Source of the DNA: Roseomonas fluvialis
GTDB lineage: Bacteria; Pseudomonadota; Alphaproteobacteria; Acetobacterales; Acetobacteraceae
DNA: 64,000 nucleotides
Direction of reading: 5' to 3'
NCBI RefSeq assembly: GCF_022846615.1
Contig: NZ_AP025637.1
Span: 2,071,001 to 2,135,000, forward strand
In this document: positions 26,191 to 37,439 of the stretch, in pieces
Numbering within the stretch: position 1 is the stretch's first letter
How the letters are laid out: the number at the start of each line of letters is the position of its first letter
Notes under the pieces: generated by a model
Database searches by the model: none
Told to the model about the DNA's origin: nothing
What the model saw: only the letters and a program-made list of their open reading frames with translations
Made by a program: the position numbers and the translations under genes

Positions 26191-27168
26191 ATGTTCCGTC
26201 GCACCCTTGCTGCCCTTGCGGTGCTCGCCGGCTTCGCCGCGCTGCCGGCGGAAGCACAGACGCCCGCCTGGCCGCGTGGCCAGGTGCGCATCCTGGTGAC
26301 CTATCCGCCGGGTGGCACCACTGACTTCGTCGCGCGCTTCCTGGCCCAGCACCTGCAGCAGCAGACCGGCCAGCCCTTCGTGGTCGAGAACCGCTCGGGC
26401 GGCGGTGGCGTGGTCGGCTGGACCGCGGCGGTGCGCGCCCCCGCCGATGGCACCACCTTCCTGCTGACCGACAATTCGCTGGCGACGGCGCCGCCGCTTT
26501 ACCCGGCGCTCGGCTTCGATATCCTGACCGACTTCACGCCGGTCTCGCTCCTGGTGGACTACCCGACGGTCTTCGTGGTGCCCGCGGAGTCCCCCGCGCG
26601 AACCTTGAGCGACTTCGTCACCGCGGCGCGCGCGCGTGGGCAGGACGCCGGCTTCTACGGATCGATGGGCGCGGGATCATCCCCGCATCTCTACATGGAA
26701 TACCTGCAGGACGCGGCGAATTTCCGACTGACCCATGTGCCCTATCGCGGCATGGGCCCGGCCTTCGCCGACCTGCTGGCGGGGCGCGTCGGGCTGCTGA
26801 TCGCGGCGCCGCCCACCGTGCTGGGCGCCGTGCGCGAAGGGCGTGCGCGCGCCATTGCCATCGGCACCACCGGCGCGCGCATTCCCGCCTTGCCCGACGT
26901 GCCGACGGCACGCGAGCAGGGCATCGATTTCACCTATTCCTTCTGGTACGGCGTGCTCGCCCCGCGCGGGCTCGATCCCGCCATCGTCGCACGCATGCAG
27001 CAGGAGATCGCGCGCTTCCTCGCGAACCCCGAGGTGCAGGAGCGCTTCCGCCAGCAGGGTGCGACCACCGTCGGCGGCGATGGCCCCGCCCTGCGCCGCG
27101 TCATGGAAGGGGAACTCGCGCGCTGGAGCGAGGTGATCCGCGTGAAGGGCATCACTTTGCAGAACTGA
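26191..27168 (+). CDS. Bug/TctC-family tripartite tricarboxylate receptor
   Basis: The 325-residue periplasmic binding protein has a Sec signal (MFRRTLAALAVLAGFAALPAEAQ) and the Bug pattern VRILVTYPPGGTTDFVAR, VVENRSGGGG and THVPYRGMGPAF. Its likely ligand is a carboxylate or a similar small acid. No TctA/TctB permease genes are adjacent. The start at 26191 has AGGGAGA upstream and leaves an intact signal peptide. The 3' end overlaps the convergent NMT1-like gene by 17 bases. Confidence 0.88.
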   Translation: MFRRTLAALAVLAGFAALPAEAQTPAWPRGQVRILVTYPPGGTTDFVARFLAQHLQQQTGQPFVVENRSGGGGVVGWTAAVRAPADGTTFLLTDNSLATAPPLYPALGFDILTDFTPVSLLVDYPTVFVVPAESPARTLSDFVTAARARGQDAGFYGSMGAGSSPHLYMEYLQDAANFRLTHVPYRGMGPAFADLLAGRVGLLIAAPPTVLGAVREGRARAIAIGTTGARIPALPDVPTAREQGIDFTYSFWYGVLAPRGLDPAIVARMQQEIARFLANPEVQERFRQQGATTVGGDGPALRRVMEGELARWSEVIRVKGITLQN

Positions 27169-28066
27169 GCGCGGCCTCCGTCACGTCTTCCATCACCAGC
27201 CCCGCATAGCCGGGCGCATGGGTGATGGCGCCGGCGGTCAGCATCGCGGTCTGCAGGCGTTCCAGCGCCGCCGGCGGGAAGCGCGGGTTGGTCGTCCAGA
27301 CGCCCAGCGTGCGGTAGCGGTCGATCGCGCGCCCCGCCGCGGCGCGGTCCAGCGCATCGAAATAGGGAGCGATGGTGTCGAGGATCTCGTCCGTCGCCGC
27401 CGCCGCAAACCATGCGAGCGTGGCGGCGAGGCCGCGCACCATCGCCTCGCAGGCGGCGCGCTTTTTCGCGATCACCTCGGCGCGACCATAGAAGGCGGTG
27501 TAGGAGGTCGGCCCGCGGCTCGCCTGCGCGTACCAGACATGGCCGGTGCCGGCGATCTCCATCGCACTCACCAGCGGTTCAAAGAGCTGCGCGACATCGA
27601 GCGTGCCGGCGGCGACGGCGGCCGCGTTCTCGCCCATCGTCCGGTCCGTCACGCGCGCGATGTCGTCCGGGTCGAGCCCGGCGCGACGGATGTCGTCCTG
27701 CAGCGTCCACCACGGCGTGGGCACTTCGCTCACGCTGCCCAGTGTCATCGTCGCGAGGTCCGTCAGTCGGAACTCGGGCCGCGGCGCGCGGCCCACCAGC
27801 AGGAACGGGTCGCCCATCACCACCGCGCCGAACAGGCGCAGCGGGCAGGCATGGTCGCGGTCATGCGCGAGCAGCAGGCGCATCGGCCCGCCCCAGGCGA
27901 GGTCCGCGCGCCCCTCCAGCACAGCATCCGTCTGCAGCGACGGGCCGGGGCTGTCGATGAACTGCACCTCCACGCGCTCGGCCGCATAGGCCCCGCGCGC
28001 GAGCGCCGCGTAGAAGGGCGCGTAGAACAGGCCGCGGAAGGGTTCCTGCAGGCGGATCTGGTGCAT
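27152..28066 (-). CDS. Second NMT1-like binding protein without a signal peptide
   Basis: This 304-residue paralogue of the protein at 21700-22605 shares the start MHQIRLQEPFRGLFYAPFYAA and the block SEVPTPWWTLQDDIR. It too begins directly at the mature fold, so it is predicted cytoplasmic. No membrane or ATPase partner is near. Conservation of the block suggests a shared ligand-binding or assembly role. Confidence 0.75.
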   Translation of the reverse strand: MHQIRLQEPFRGLFYAPFYAALARGAYAAERVEVQFIDSPGPSLQTDAVLEGRADLAWGGPMRLLLAHDRDHACPLRLFGAVVMGDPFLLVGRAPRPEFRLTDLATMTLGSVSEVPTPWWTLQDDIRRAGLDPDDIARVTDRTMGENAAAVAAGTLDVAQLFEPLVSAMEIAGTGHVWYAQASRGPTSYTAFYGRAEVIAKKRAACEAMVRGLAATLAWFAAAATDEILDTIAPYFDALDRAAAGRAIDRYRTLGVWTTNPRFPPAALERLQTAMLTAGAITHAPGYAGLVMEDVTEAALSSAK

Positions 28067-28135
28067 CGTCGCTCCGGGGCTGGTCAGGCGGGCAGGGTGG
28101 CGTAACCTGCCCTTGCCGCCAACCGGGAGACCCTG

Positions 28136-29098
28136 ATGCTGCATCGACGCGCGTTGCTCGCCGCCCCGCTTGCCGCCCTCGCGGCGCCTGCGGTGGCCCA
28201 GGACCGCTTTCCGAACCGCCCGATCCGCCTGGTGATTCCGGTGGGTGTCGGTGGCGTGACCGACATCGTGGGCCGCATCATGGCCGAGGCGCTGAGCCCC
28301 ATCCTGGGCCAGCCGGTGGTGCCGGAGAACGTGGTCGGCGCGGGCAGCGCGATCGGCGCCGCGGCGTTCCAGCGCCTGCCAGCGGATGGCTACGCGATCC
28401 TGATCGGCACGATCAACCACGCGCTGATGCGCGCGATGAACCCGGATTTCCCGCACGACCCGGTGGCGGATTTCCGGCCCATCGCGCTGGTGTCGCGCCA
28501 GCCTTTCCTGCTCGCGGTCAATCCATCGGTGCCGGCGCGCGACGTGCCGGAACTGATGGCCTGGCTGCGCGCGCAGGGCGATGCGGTGAATTTCGGATCG
28601 ACCAACCCCGGCGCGGCGAACCACCTGGCGGGTGAATTGCTGAAGCAGGTGGCGGGCGTAAACTACACCATCGTGCCCTACCGCACGGCGGCGCTGGCGG
28701 TGCAGGATCTGGTGGCGGGGCGCGTACAGCTCACCATCGACAGCCCGTCGATGCTCGCACCGCTCATGCAGGGCGGGCAGGTGCGCGGGCTGGCCGTTTC
28801 TTCGCGCGAGACATCGCCGCTGCTGCCGGGCGTGCCCAGCATGTCGCAGGCAGTGCCCGGCTACGACCTGAGTGTCTGGCAGATGCTGTTCGTGCGGCCG
28901 GGCACGCCGGCGCCGGTGGTCGCCACGCTCGAGGCCGCGGCGGCGCGTGCATTGGCCGACCCGGCGGTCCAGGAACGGCTGCGCCGGTCGGGCGTGGACA
29001 CCTGGGCGGACAGCTCGCCGACCGCGGCGCAGACGCTGCTGCGCGCGGAAGTCGATCGCTGGGCGCCGGTCGGCGCGCGCATCAGGGCAGGGGGCTGA
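28136..29098 (+). CDS. Bug/TctC-family receptor upstream of gamma-glutamyltransferase
   Basis: This 320-residue Bug protein has a signal MLHRRALLAAPLAALAAPAVA. Conserved motifs are IRLVIPVGVGGVTDIVGR, VVPENVVGAGSAIG and IVPYRTAALA. It lies 3 bases from the gamma-glutamyltransferase gene, so the two are co-transcribed. That suggests the receptor and enzyme handle related gamma-glutamyl or carboxylate compounds. Confidence 0.88.
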   Translation: MLHRRALLAAPLAALAAPAVAQDRFPNRPIRLVIPVGVGGVTDIVGRIMAEALSPILGQPVVPENVVGAGSAIGAAAFQRLPADGYAILIGTINHALMRAMNPDFPHDPVADFRPIALVSRQPFLLAVNPSVPARDVPELMAWLRAQGDAVNFGSTNPGAANHLAGELLKQVAGVNYTIVPYRTAALAVQDLVAGRVQLTIDSPSMLAPLMQGGQVRGLAVSSRETSPLLPGVPSMSQAVPGYDLSVWQMLFVRPGTPAPVVATLEAAAARALADPAVQERLRRSGVDTWADSSPTAAQTLLRAEVDRWAPVGARIRAGG

Positions 29099-29101
29099 GC
29101 C

Positions 29102-30709
29102 ATGGCCTATGACGGCATCCGCGCGCACCGCCCGCTGATCATGGGCCGCCGCGGCGCGGTCGCGACCAACCATCCGGTCGCGACGCAGGCGGGGCTCGAC
29201 GTGCTGCGCGCGGGCGGGTCGGCGGCGGATGCGGCGGTGGCCATCTCGCTGACGCTCGGCGTGGTGGAACCGCATATGTCGGGCCTTGGTGGCGATGGCT
29301 TCTATCACCACTGGTCGGCCAAGACCGGGCGGGCCGAGACCTTCGCCGGCACCGGCCAGGCGCCCGCGGCCGCGACGGTCGCGCGCTATCGTGCGGAGGG
29401 CGGCGTGGCGAACCGCGGGCCCCTGTCGATCCAGACTCCGGGCAAGCTGGCGGGCCTGGCGGCGCTGCATGCGGCGCATGGTGCGAAGACCTGGGGCGCG
29501 CTGTTCGGCGCGGCGGTCGAATCCGCGCGGGAGGGCTTCGCCGCAACCCACGCGCTGCGGCACTTCATCGGCGAGAACCGCAAGATCATCGAGGCCGATG
29601 CCACCAGCCGCGCCATCTGGCTGCCTGGTGGCGCAGTGCCGGCGGTCGGCACCATCATCGCGCAGCCGGCGCTTGCGGCGACGCTGCAGCGGCTGGCGTC
29701 GGCCGGCGCGGCGGCGTTCTTCGGCGGCGATGTCGCGCGCGACCTGGCGGCGGATTGCGTGGACGTCGGCGCGCTGGTCGCGGCCGGCGACCTCGCCGCC
29801 GTCGCACCGCTGCTGGCCCCGCCCATCGGCATCACCTGGCGCGGCTTCGAGGTGCGGCAGACGCCCGCGCCATCCATGGGCTTTGCCCTGCTGCAGATGC
29901 TGCGCATCATCGAGGCGGAGGACCTGGGCGCGCTCGGCTGGGGATCGCCCACGCTGATCCATCTGATGGTCGAGGCAAAGAAGCGCGCCTTCCTGGACCG
30001 CGAGGCCGAGGCGGGGCGCGACGCGCCGGACTTCGCCGCGCTGCTGTCGGACGCACGACGCAATGCGCACGCGGCCGCCATCGGCGCACGTGCTGCACAC
30101 CTGCCGGTTCGCGCGATGGCCGAGGCCGACACGACCTACTTCTGCGTGGTCGATGGCGATGGCAATGCCGTCTCCGCCATCCAGTCGATCAACGGCGCGT
30201 TCGGCTCCGGCGTGACGGGTGCGCGCACCGGCATCCTGCTCAACAACCGCATGTCCTACTGGCACCTCGATGATGGGCACGCGAACCAGTTGGCCCCCGG
30301 GCGGCGCGTGCGCCACACCATGAACGCGCCGATGGTGATGAAGGACGGCAAACCCTGGATGGTCTTCGGCACGCCCGGCGCCGACAACCAGGTGCAGGTG
30401 AACTTCCAGGTGCTGGTCTCCTGCGCAGTGTTCGGCTTCGACCCGCAGCAGGCGCTGGAGGCGCCGCGCTGGACCTCCTCCCAGCCCGGCCAGGAGAGCA
30501 ACTACCCGCATGGCGGCGAGGACGTGCTCACCATCGAGCGCGGCTTCGGCGAGGCCGCCATCGCCGGCCTGCGCGAACGCGGCCACCAGGTGAAGGTGGT
30601 GGGCGACCTCGAGGGCGCGTGTTCGGTCGCGGCCATCCGCGTGCTCGAGAACGGCGTGCGCATGGGCGCCTCCGACCCGCGACGCGATGGCTGGGCCGCG
30701 GCGTGGTGA
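29102..30709 (+). CDS. Gamma-glutamyltransferase
   Basis: The 535-residue N-terminal nucleophile hydrolase is expected to self-cleave before Thr344 (EADTTYFCVVDGDGN). The family more often has His where Tyr346 stands. Upstream motifs such as VEPHMSGLGGDG and the later SSQPGQ region fit the family. It hydrolyses or transfers gamma-glutamyl groups of glutathione-like compounds. No signal peptide is visible, so unlike E. coli Ggt it is probably cytoplasmic. It sits between a Bug receptor and a peptide ABC operon. Confidence 0.9.
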   Translation: MAYDGIRAHRPLIMGRRGAVATNHPVATQAGLDVLRAGGSAADAAVAISLTLGVVEPHMSGLGGDGFYHHWSAKTGRAETFAGTGQAPAAATVARYRAEGGVANRGPLSIQTPGKLAGLAALHAAHGAKTWGALFGAAVESAREGFAATHALRHFIGENRKIIEADATSRAIWLPGGAVPAVGTIIAQPALAATLQRLASAGAAAFFGGDVARDLAADCVDVGALVAAGDLAAVAPLLAPPIGITWRGFEVRQTPAPSMGFALLQMLRIIEAEDLGALGWGSPTLIHLMVEAKKRAFLDREAEAGRDAPDFAALLSDARRNAHAAAIGARAAHLPVRAMAEADTTYFCVVDGDGNAVSAIQSINGAFGSGVTGARTGILLNNRMSYWHLDDGHANQLAPGRRVRHTMNAPMVMKDGKPWMVFGTPGADNQVQVNFQVLVSCAVFGFDPQQALEAPRWTSSQPGQESNYPHGGEDVLTIERGFGEAAIAGLRERGHQVKVVGDLEGACSVAAIRVLENGVRMGASDPRRDGWAAAW

Positions 30710-30753
30710 GGCCCTTGCCCCCCGATGTGCGGCGCGCCTAGGCTCGCCGCGGG

Positions 30754-31671
30754 ATGCTTCGCTTCTTCCTCCGTCGCTTCGCGGTCGCGGTGCTCGTCGC
30801 ACTCACGGTGCTGACGCTGGCCTTCATGCTGACGAGGCTGTCGGGTGACCTCGCGATCTCGATCGCTGGGCCAAACGCGACCGCGGCCGACGTCGAGACG
30901 ATCCGCCGCGTCTATGGCCTCGATCGGCCGGTCTGGGTGCAGTATTTCGACTGGCTCGGCCGCGCGCTGCAGGGTGATTTTGGCGAGAGCTATTTCTTCC
31001 GCGACCGCGTCGCCAACCTGATCGGCAGCCGCATGCCGGTGACGCTGACGCTGGGGCTGGTGGGGCTGGTCATCGCACTGGTGGTGTCGCTGCCGCTCGG
31101 CATCCTGGCGGCGGTGCGCGAGGGATCCTGGGTGGATCGCGCGGTCGGGCTGGTCGCGATCATCGGCCAGGCCATGCCGTCCTTCTGGCTCGGCCTTGTG
31201 CTGATGATCGTGTTCGGGCTGCAGCTGGGCTGGCTGCCGATCTCGGGCGTGGAGACGTGGGACGGCTACATCCTGCCGGGCGTGGTGCTGGCCTTCTCGG
31301 CGATCCCGTCGCTCACGCGCCTCACGCGGTCGGGCATGATCGAGGCGCTGTCGTCGGACTATATCCGCACCGCGCGGGCGAAGGGGTTGTCGCGCCTGTC
31401 CATCCTGGTCAAGCACGGCTTCCGCAACGCGGCGATCCCGGTGGTGTCGATCGCGGCGGTTCAGCTCGGCTTCATGCTCGGCGGGTCGGTGGTGATCGAG
31501 ACGGTCTTCGCGCTGCACGGCGTCGGTTTCCTGGCCTGGGAGAGCATCAGCAAGAACGACTTCCCGGTGGTGCAGGCGGTGGTGCTGGTCCTCGCCCTCA
31601 TCTACATCGCGCTGACGCTGCTGGCGGATCTGCTCAACGCCGTGCTCGACCCGCGGCTGCGCACGGCATGA
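30754..31671 (+). CDS. Peptide/nickel ABC transporter permease (DppB type)
   Basis: The 305-residue inner-membrane permease has six predicted helices. The N-terminal LRFFLRRFAVAVLVA and the EAA-loop SSDYIRTARAKGLSRLSILVKHGFRN region are typical. It forms the channel with the next gene (ATGA overlap). It is the first transporter gene after the gamma-glutamyltransferase. Confidence 0.92.
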   Translation: MLRFFLRRFAVAVLVALTVLTLAFMLTRLSGDLAISIAGPNATAADVETIRRVYGLDRPVWVQYFDWLGRALQGDFGESYFFRDRVANLIGSRMPVTLTLGLVGLVIALVVSLPLGILAAVREGSWVDRAVGLVAIIGQAMPSFWLGLVLMIVFGLQLGWLPISGVETWDGYILPGVVLAFSAIPSLTRLTRSGMIEALSSDYIRTARAKGLSRLSILVKHGFRNAAIPVVSIAAVQLGFMLGGSVVIETVFALHGVGFLAWESISKNDFPVVQAVVLVLALIYIALTLLADLLNAVLDPRLRTA

Positions 31672-32530
31672 GCGGCGCGGTCATGCCCATGACGCGCGGT
31701 GGGCGCCTGCTGCGCAACCCGGGCTTCGTGGTCGGAGCGGTGATCGTCGGCTTCACCGCGATTGTCGCGATCCTGGCCCCCTGGATCGTTCCCTATGATC
31801 CCTTCGCGATCGACCTGAACCGACGCCTTGTGCCGCCATCCTTCATGGAAGGGGGCGTCCCGCAGAACTTTCTCGGCACGGACCAGCTCGGCCGGGATTA
31901 CCTCTCGCGGCTGATCTATGGGGCGCGGATCTCGATGGTGATCGGCGTGCTGACGGTCATCACCTCGGGGTTGATCGGCATCACGCTCGGCGTGCTGGGT
32001 GGCTTCTACGGCGGGAAGATCGACGACTTCGTGGTGTTCTGCATCACCACGCGGCTGTCGATCCCGGCCGTGCTGGTGGCGTTGGCGGTGGCGGCGCTGC
32101 GCGGGTCGTCCTTCATGCTGGTGGTGCTGGTGCTGGGACTGTTGTTGTGGGACCGCTTCGCGGTGGTCGCGCGGTCCACCACCATGCAGATCCGCAACCT
32201 GGACTACGTCGCAGCCGCCTGGTGCGCCGGCGTGTCGCGCTGGTGGGTGCTGACGCGCGAGGTGCTACCGAACATCGCCACGCACCTGGCCGTGGTCGCG
32301 ACGCTCGAGATGGCGCTGGCGATCCTGCTGGAAGCCGCGCTGTCCTTCCTCGGCCTCGGCGTGCCGCCGCCGCTGCCCTCCTGGGGGCTGATGATCAGCG
32401 AAGCCAAGGAATACATGTTCTTCGAGGCCTGGGTCATCATCATCCCCGGTGCGGCGTTGTTCATCCTGGTGCTGGGGGTGAACCTGCTGGGCGATGCGCT
32501 GCGCGACATGATGGGCACGGACCTGTCGCG

Positions 32531-32534
<4 letters not shown>
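31668..32534 (+). CDS. Peptide ABC transporter permease (DppC type)
   Basis: The 288-residue partner permease has a GTDQLGRDYLSRLIYGARIS motif and an EAA loop YVAAAWCAGVSRWWVLTREVLPN. Its start overlaps the DppB-type stop by 4 bases and its stop overlaps the first ATPase start by 4. All four transporter genes are coupled in this way. Confidence 0.92.
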
Positions 32535-33498
<964 letters not shown>

Positions 33499-33502
<4 letters not shown>

Positions 33503-34446
33503 CGGCGGCGATCGAGGTCCGTGGGCTAAGACGCGAATTCCGCGTGCGCCAAGGCGTCTTCGCGCCGCCCAAGCGCGTGATCGCGGTGGATGACGTGTCG
33601 TTCGCCGTGCCGCCGGGCAGCGTGCTGGGCGTGGTGGGGGAAAGCGGGTGCGGCAAGTCGACGCTGGCGCGCCTCATCCTCGGCCTGCTGGAACCATCCG
33701 CGGGTGATGTCGTGGTTGACGGACAGCGGCTGTCCGCAATGGACAGGCGCGCACGCGCGCGGCTGATCCAGCCCGTGTTCCAGGACCCTTTCGCCTCGCT
33801 CAATCCCAAGCGCCGGGTGCGCGACATCGTGGCCATGCCGCTCATCGCGCAGGGCGATATCTCCGGCCACGACATCGACCGCCGCGTGAACGAGGCGCTG
33901 GAGCGCGTCGGCCTCTCGCCGGACCAGGGCACGCGCTATCCGGCGCAGCTCTCGGGCGGGCAGCGACAGCGTGTGGCGATTGCGCGCGCGCTGGTGCTGC
34001 GCCCGCGCATCGTGGTGTGCGACGAACCGACCAGCGCGCTCGATGTCAGCGTGCAGGCGCAGATCCTGAACCTGCTGGCGGAGCTGCGGCGCGACCTGGG
34101 CCTGACCTACCTGTTCATCAGCCACAACCTGGCGGTCGTGGAACACATCGCGACCGAGGTGGCCGTGATGTACCTCGGCCGCATCGTCGAGCGCGCCGAA
34201 AGCGAGACGCTGTTCGCCGCACCGCGCCACCCCTACACGCGCGCGCTGCTGGCATCCGTGCTGACGCCGGAACCCGGGCTGGGCGTGCCGGATGTTGGGC
34301 TCGGCGATGTCATGCCCGATCCGGCGAATATCCCGCCCGGCTGCCGCTTCCACCCGCGATGTCCGGTGGCGATCGCGAAATGCGCCACCGAAGCACCGAG
34401 GCCCGCGAACGATGCCGCAGGCCTCGTGGAATGCCATTTGGCTTGA
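33499..34446 (+). CDS. Peptide ABC transporter ATP-binding protein (DppF type)
   Basis: This is the 315-residue second ATPase, with Walker A GESGCGKS, signature LSGGQRQR, Walker B VVCDEPTSALD and the extension with GCRFHPRCP. It completes the transporter with the preceding genes. The binding protein is encoded convergently downstream (34608-36146), separated by a hairpin terminator. Confidence 0.92.
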
Positions 34447-34462
34447 ATGAACCTGGCCACTT

Positions 34463-34488
34463 CGGATCGAGGCTTCAGCCTCGATCCG
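34463..34488. terminator. Bidirectional hairpin between convergent transporter genes
   Basis: CGGATCGAGGCT (34463-34474) and AGCCTCGATCCG (34477-34488) form a perfect 12-bp stem with a tiny 2-base loop. It lies 16 bases after the DppF-type stop and 120 bases past the convergent binding-protein gene. It can stop transcripts from both sides. Confidence 0.5.
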
Positions 34489-34607
34489 CGACCGCGAAGC
34501 GCGACCGCGCCCACACCATCAGAGGGCGCCGGCGCATCCGTGCACGGCGCAAAGGCAGGCCGGCCGGACGGCCGGCGCCCGCAGTCTGAGGGCCAAATAA
34601 AGACTTC

Positions 34608-36146
34608 CTACTTCCACTTCGCCAGGTAGAAGCGGGGCAGCTCGTCTGCGAAGGTCGGGAATTCGAGCTGCCGCTGGAAGCCGAAGACGCTGACATAGGT
34701 GTGCAGCGGCAGCCAATACGCCTGTTCGGTGGCGCGCCTGAGAGCGGCATCGTAGGCCGCCTTGCGCACGGCCTCGTCGGCGGTCGACCCGCCTTCCTCG
34801 ACCAGTCGCGTGAGCTCGGCGTCGCGCGCGTAGTCGTCCGCCCCGCCGGCGAAATAGTTGGGCAGGATCGCCGAGACGTCGTTAATGGAATAGGACCCCC
34901 ACGAGCCCATCTGCATCGCGAGCTCCCCGCGCATGGACCGCTGGATCTGCGCGGCAACCTGCATCAGGTTGAGCCGGGCGCGGATGCCCACGGCCTGCAG
35001 ATAGTTCTGCACGGCCTCCGACCATTGCCGCGGCTGCACGTACGACGTCAGCTCGATGTCGAAGCCGTTCGGGAAGCCGGCCTCGGCCAGCAGCGCGCGC
35101 GCCTTCGCCGGGTCGTAGTCGTAGCGCACCGCGGCATCCGCATTGCAGCCGAACTGCGACGGAAAGCACGGCCCCGATGGCACGCGGGACCCGCCGCCGA
35201 CCAGGCGGTCGGCGATCTGCTGCCGGTCGATCGCGTGCCACACCGCTTGGCGCACCTTGAGGTTCGTCATCGGGTTGCCCGCGCCGCTGCGCCCCGCCGC
35301 ATCCAGGTTCAGGAAGCCGACGCGCATCGATTCCTGCTGGGTCGCCTGCAGGTAGGGCAGCCGGTTCACGTTCGCGATCTGGTCGGGGTTCATGTTCCAG
35401 ATCCAGTCCACGCGCTGGCCGAGCAACTCGGTCAGCTCGGTCGCCGCATCGCCGATGTAGCGCGCGACCAGGCGCTGGATCGCCGGGCGTCCCTTCGGCC
35501 CGCCCTGGTAGTAGTCGGCGAAGCGTTCGTATTCGACGCCGGCCGCGACATCGACCTTCGTGAATCGGTACGGCCCAGTGCCGATCGGCGCGCGGGAGAA
35601 GCCCTCGGCGCCGACGCGCTCGCGATAGGCCTTGGGCCAGATCGGCATGACCAGGGCAGCGTATTCCAGCGCCGCGGGCGTCGGCCGCTTCATCTTCAGC
35701 CGCACGGTCCAGTCGCCGGTCTTCTCGGCGCCATCGATCCAGTTGTAGTTCGACGGCGTGGCCACGCGCGTGTTGGGGTCGGCCACGGTGTTGATGGTGT
35801 AGACCACGTCGTCCGGGCCGAAGGCGCTGCCGTCGTGGAATTTCACGCCCTGGCGCAGCGTGAAGTCGATGGTGGTGGAGTCCACCCAGCGCCATTCGGT
35901 CGCGAGTGCGGGCACGATGCGGAAGGTCGCGGGGTCGCGATGCGTCAGCCCGTCGAAGGCCTGGTGGCCGATGATCAGCCCGGTGCGCTGGCTGTTGAAA
36001 TACGGGTCCACGTTGGGCACGGCGTCGCGGAAGGCGATCCGCAGGGTGTTCGCGCTGCGCTGCGCGTGTGCCGGGCGCGCGAGGATCATCGGGGCCGCCA
36101 GAACCGCCGCGGCGCCCTGGCCCAGAACGCGTCGTGAGATCGTCAT
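34608..36146 (-). CDS. Peptide ABC transporter substrate-binding protein (family 5)
   Basis: The 512-residue binding protein carries a Tat-like signal (ISRRVLGQGAAAVLAAP...ARPAHA). It has the family 5 patterns FTLRQGVKFHDGSAFGPDDV and RQAVWHAIDRQQI. It is the probable receptor for the convergently encoded DppBCDF-type transporter. Peptides, glutathione-like compounds or nickel chelates are possible ligands; the gamma-glutamyltransferase in the same region favours gamma-glutamyl peptides, which is an inference. Confidence 0.9.
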   Translation of the reverse strand: MTISRRVLGQGAAAVLAAPMILARPAHAQRSANTLRIAFRDAVPNVDPYFNSQRTGLIIGHQAFDGLTHRDPATFRIVPALATEWRWVDSTTIDFTLRQGVKFHDGSAFGPDDVVYTINTVADPNTRVATPSNYNWIDGAEKTGDWTVRLKMKRPTPAALEYAALVMPIWPKAYRERVGAEGFSRAPIGTGPYRFTKVDVAAGVEYERFADYYQGGPKGRPAIQRLVARYIGDAATELTELLGQRVDWIWNMNPDQIANVNRLPYLQATQQESMRVGFLNLDAAGRSGAGNPMTNLKVRQAVWHAIDRQQIADRLVGGGSRVPSGPCFPSQFGCNADAAVRYDYDPAKARALLAEAGFPNGFDIELTSYVQPRQWSEAVQNYLQAVGIRARLNLMQVAAQIQRSMRGELAMQMGSWGSYSINDVSAILPNYFAGGADDYARDAELTRLVEEGGSTADEAVRKAAYDAALRRATEQAYWLPLHTYVSVFGFQRQLEFPTFADELPRFYLAKWK

Positions 36147-36263
36147 GTCGGTGCTCTCCCGTTGCTTGGCGACAGCCTAGGGACTGCGGCGCCCGCCCGG
36201 CAAGCCCGAGCCTTGCGGCCGGCTTCCGCGCCCGCCATACCAGCGCGCAGGGAGACGTTCGCG

Positions 36264-37439
36264 ATGCGCACCCAGGTTGGGATCATCGGCGCCGGGCCGG
36301 CCGGCCTGCTGCTGGCGCAGATGCTGCACCAGCGCGGCATCGATGCCGTGGTGCTCGAGGCGCGGTCGCGCGACTACGTCGAGGGGCGCATCCGCGCCGG
36401 TCTGCTGGAACAGGGCTCGGTCGATACGCTGACCGAGGCCGGCGTCGCCGACCGCCTGCATCTCGAGGGGCTGGTGCATCGCGGGCTCGAACTGCGCTTT
36501 GGCGGTGCGGCGCACCGCATCGACCTCGCGGGGCTGACCGGCGGCAAGGTGGTCACCATCTACGGCCAGCAGGAAGCGGTGAAGGACATGATCGCCGCGC
36601 GCCTTCGCGCCGGTTTGCCGCTGCTGTTCGAGGTGTCCAACGTCGCGGTCCACGACATCGACACGAACCGCCCGCGCGTCTCCTTCCGCCATGATGGGCG
36701 CGACCAGGTACTGGACTGCGACATCATCGCCGGCTGCGACGGCTTCCATGGCATCTGCCGGGCCGCCATTCCGCCGGCCGACCTGCGCATCTTCGACCGC
36801 ATCTACCCCTTCGCCTGGCTCGGCATCCTGTCGCGCTCGCGCCCGATGTCGGAGGAACTGATCTACGCGCGGCACGACAGCGGCTTTGCGCTCGCCACCA
36901 TGCGCAGCCATGCCGTCAGCCGGCTGTACCTGCAATGCGCGCCGGACGAGGACCCGGCGCAATGGTCGGACGACCGGATCTGGTCGGAACTGCGCAGGCG
37001 CCTCGGCGCGGCCGACGGCGAATTGCCGGAGGGCCCGATCCTGCAGAAGGGTGTGACCGCCATGCGGTCCTTCGTCGCGGAGCCTATGCGCCACGGGCGC
37101 CTGTTCCTGGCGGGCGATGCCGCGCACATCGTCCCGCCGACCGGGGCGAAGGGCATGAACCTCGCGATCGCGGATGTACGCGTGCTGGTGCGCGCGCTGG
37201 ATGCCTTCTTCGCCGGCGAGGGTGGCGACCTGATGGATGCCTATTCCGCGACCTGCCTCGAACGTATCTGGAAGGTGCAGCGGTTCTCCTGGTGGATGAC
37301 GCAGCTGCTGCACCGCACGGATGGCGAGGACGCCTTCGAGCACCGGGTGCGCCTGGCGGAGCTCGACTACCTGACCGGGTCCGTCGCGGCGCGGACCACG
37401 CTGGCGGAGAACTACGTGGGCCTGCCCTACGCCGGTTGA
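36264..37439 (+). CDS. pobA: 4-hydroxybenzoate 3-monooxygenase
   Basis: This 391-residue flavoprotein converts 4-hydroxybenzoate to protocatechuate with NADPH and O2. FAD motifs are all present: GIIGAGPAGLLLAQM, the DG motif GCDGFHGICR, and the GD motif LFLAGDAAHIVPPTGAKG. The length matches PobA. No PobR regulator or protocatechuate pathway gene is in the window. The ATG at 36264 is preceded by AGGGAGA. Confidence 0.92.
   Translation: MRTQVGIIGAGPAGLLLAQMLHQRGIDAVVLEARSRDYVEGRIRAGLLEQGSVDTLTEAGVADRLHLEGLVHRGLELRFGGAAHRIDLAGLTGGKVVTIYGQQEAVKDMIAARLRAGLPLLFEVSNVAVHDIDTNRPRVSFRHDGRDQVLDCDIIAGCDGFHGICRAAIPPADLRIFDRIYPFAWLGILSRSRPMSEELIYARHDSGFALATMRSHAVSRLYLQCAPDEDPAQWSDDRIWSELRRRLGAADGELPEGPILQKGVTAMRSFVAEPMRHGRLFLAGDAAHIVPPTGAKGMNLAIADVRVLVRALDAFFAGEGGDLMDAYSATCLERIWKVQRFSWWMTQLLHRTDGEDAFEHRVRLAELDYLTGSVAARTTLAENYVGLPYAG

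Noticed and set aside
28067-30802. N-terminal extension of the NMT1-like frame to more than 1200 residues
   Set aside because: The frame upstream of 28066 is antisense to the Bug and gamma-glutamyltransferase genes and unlike any family; only the part from 28066 matches.
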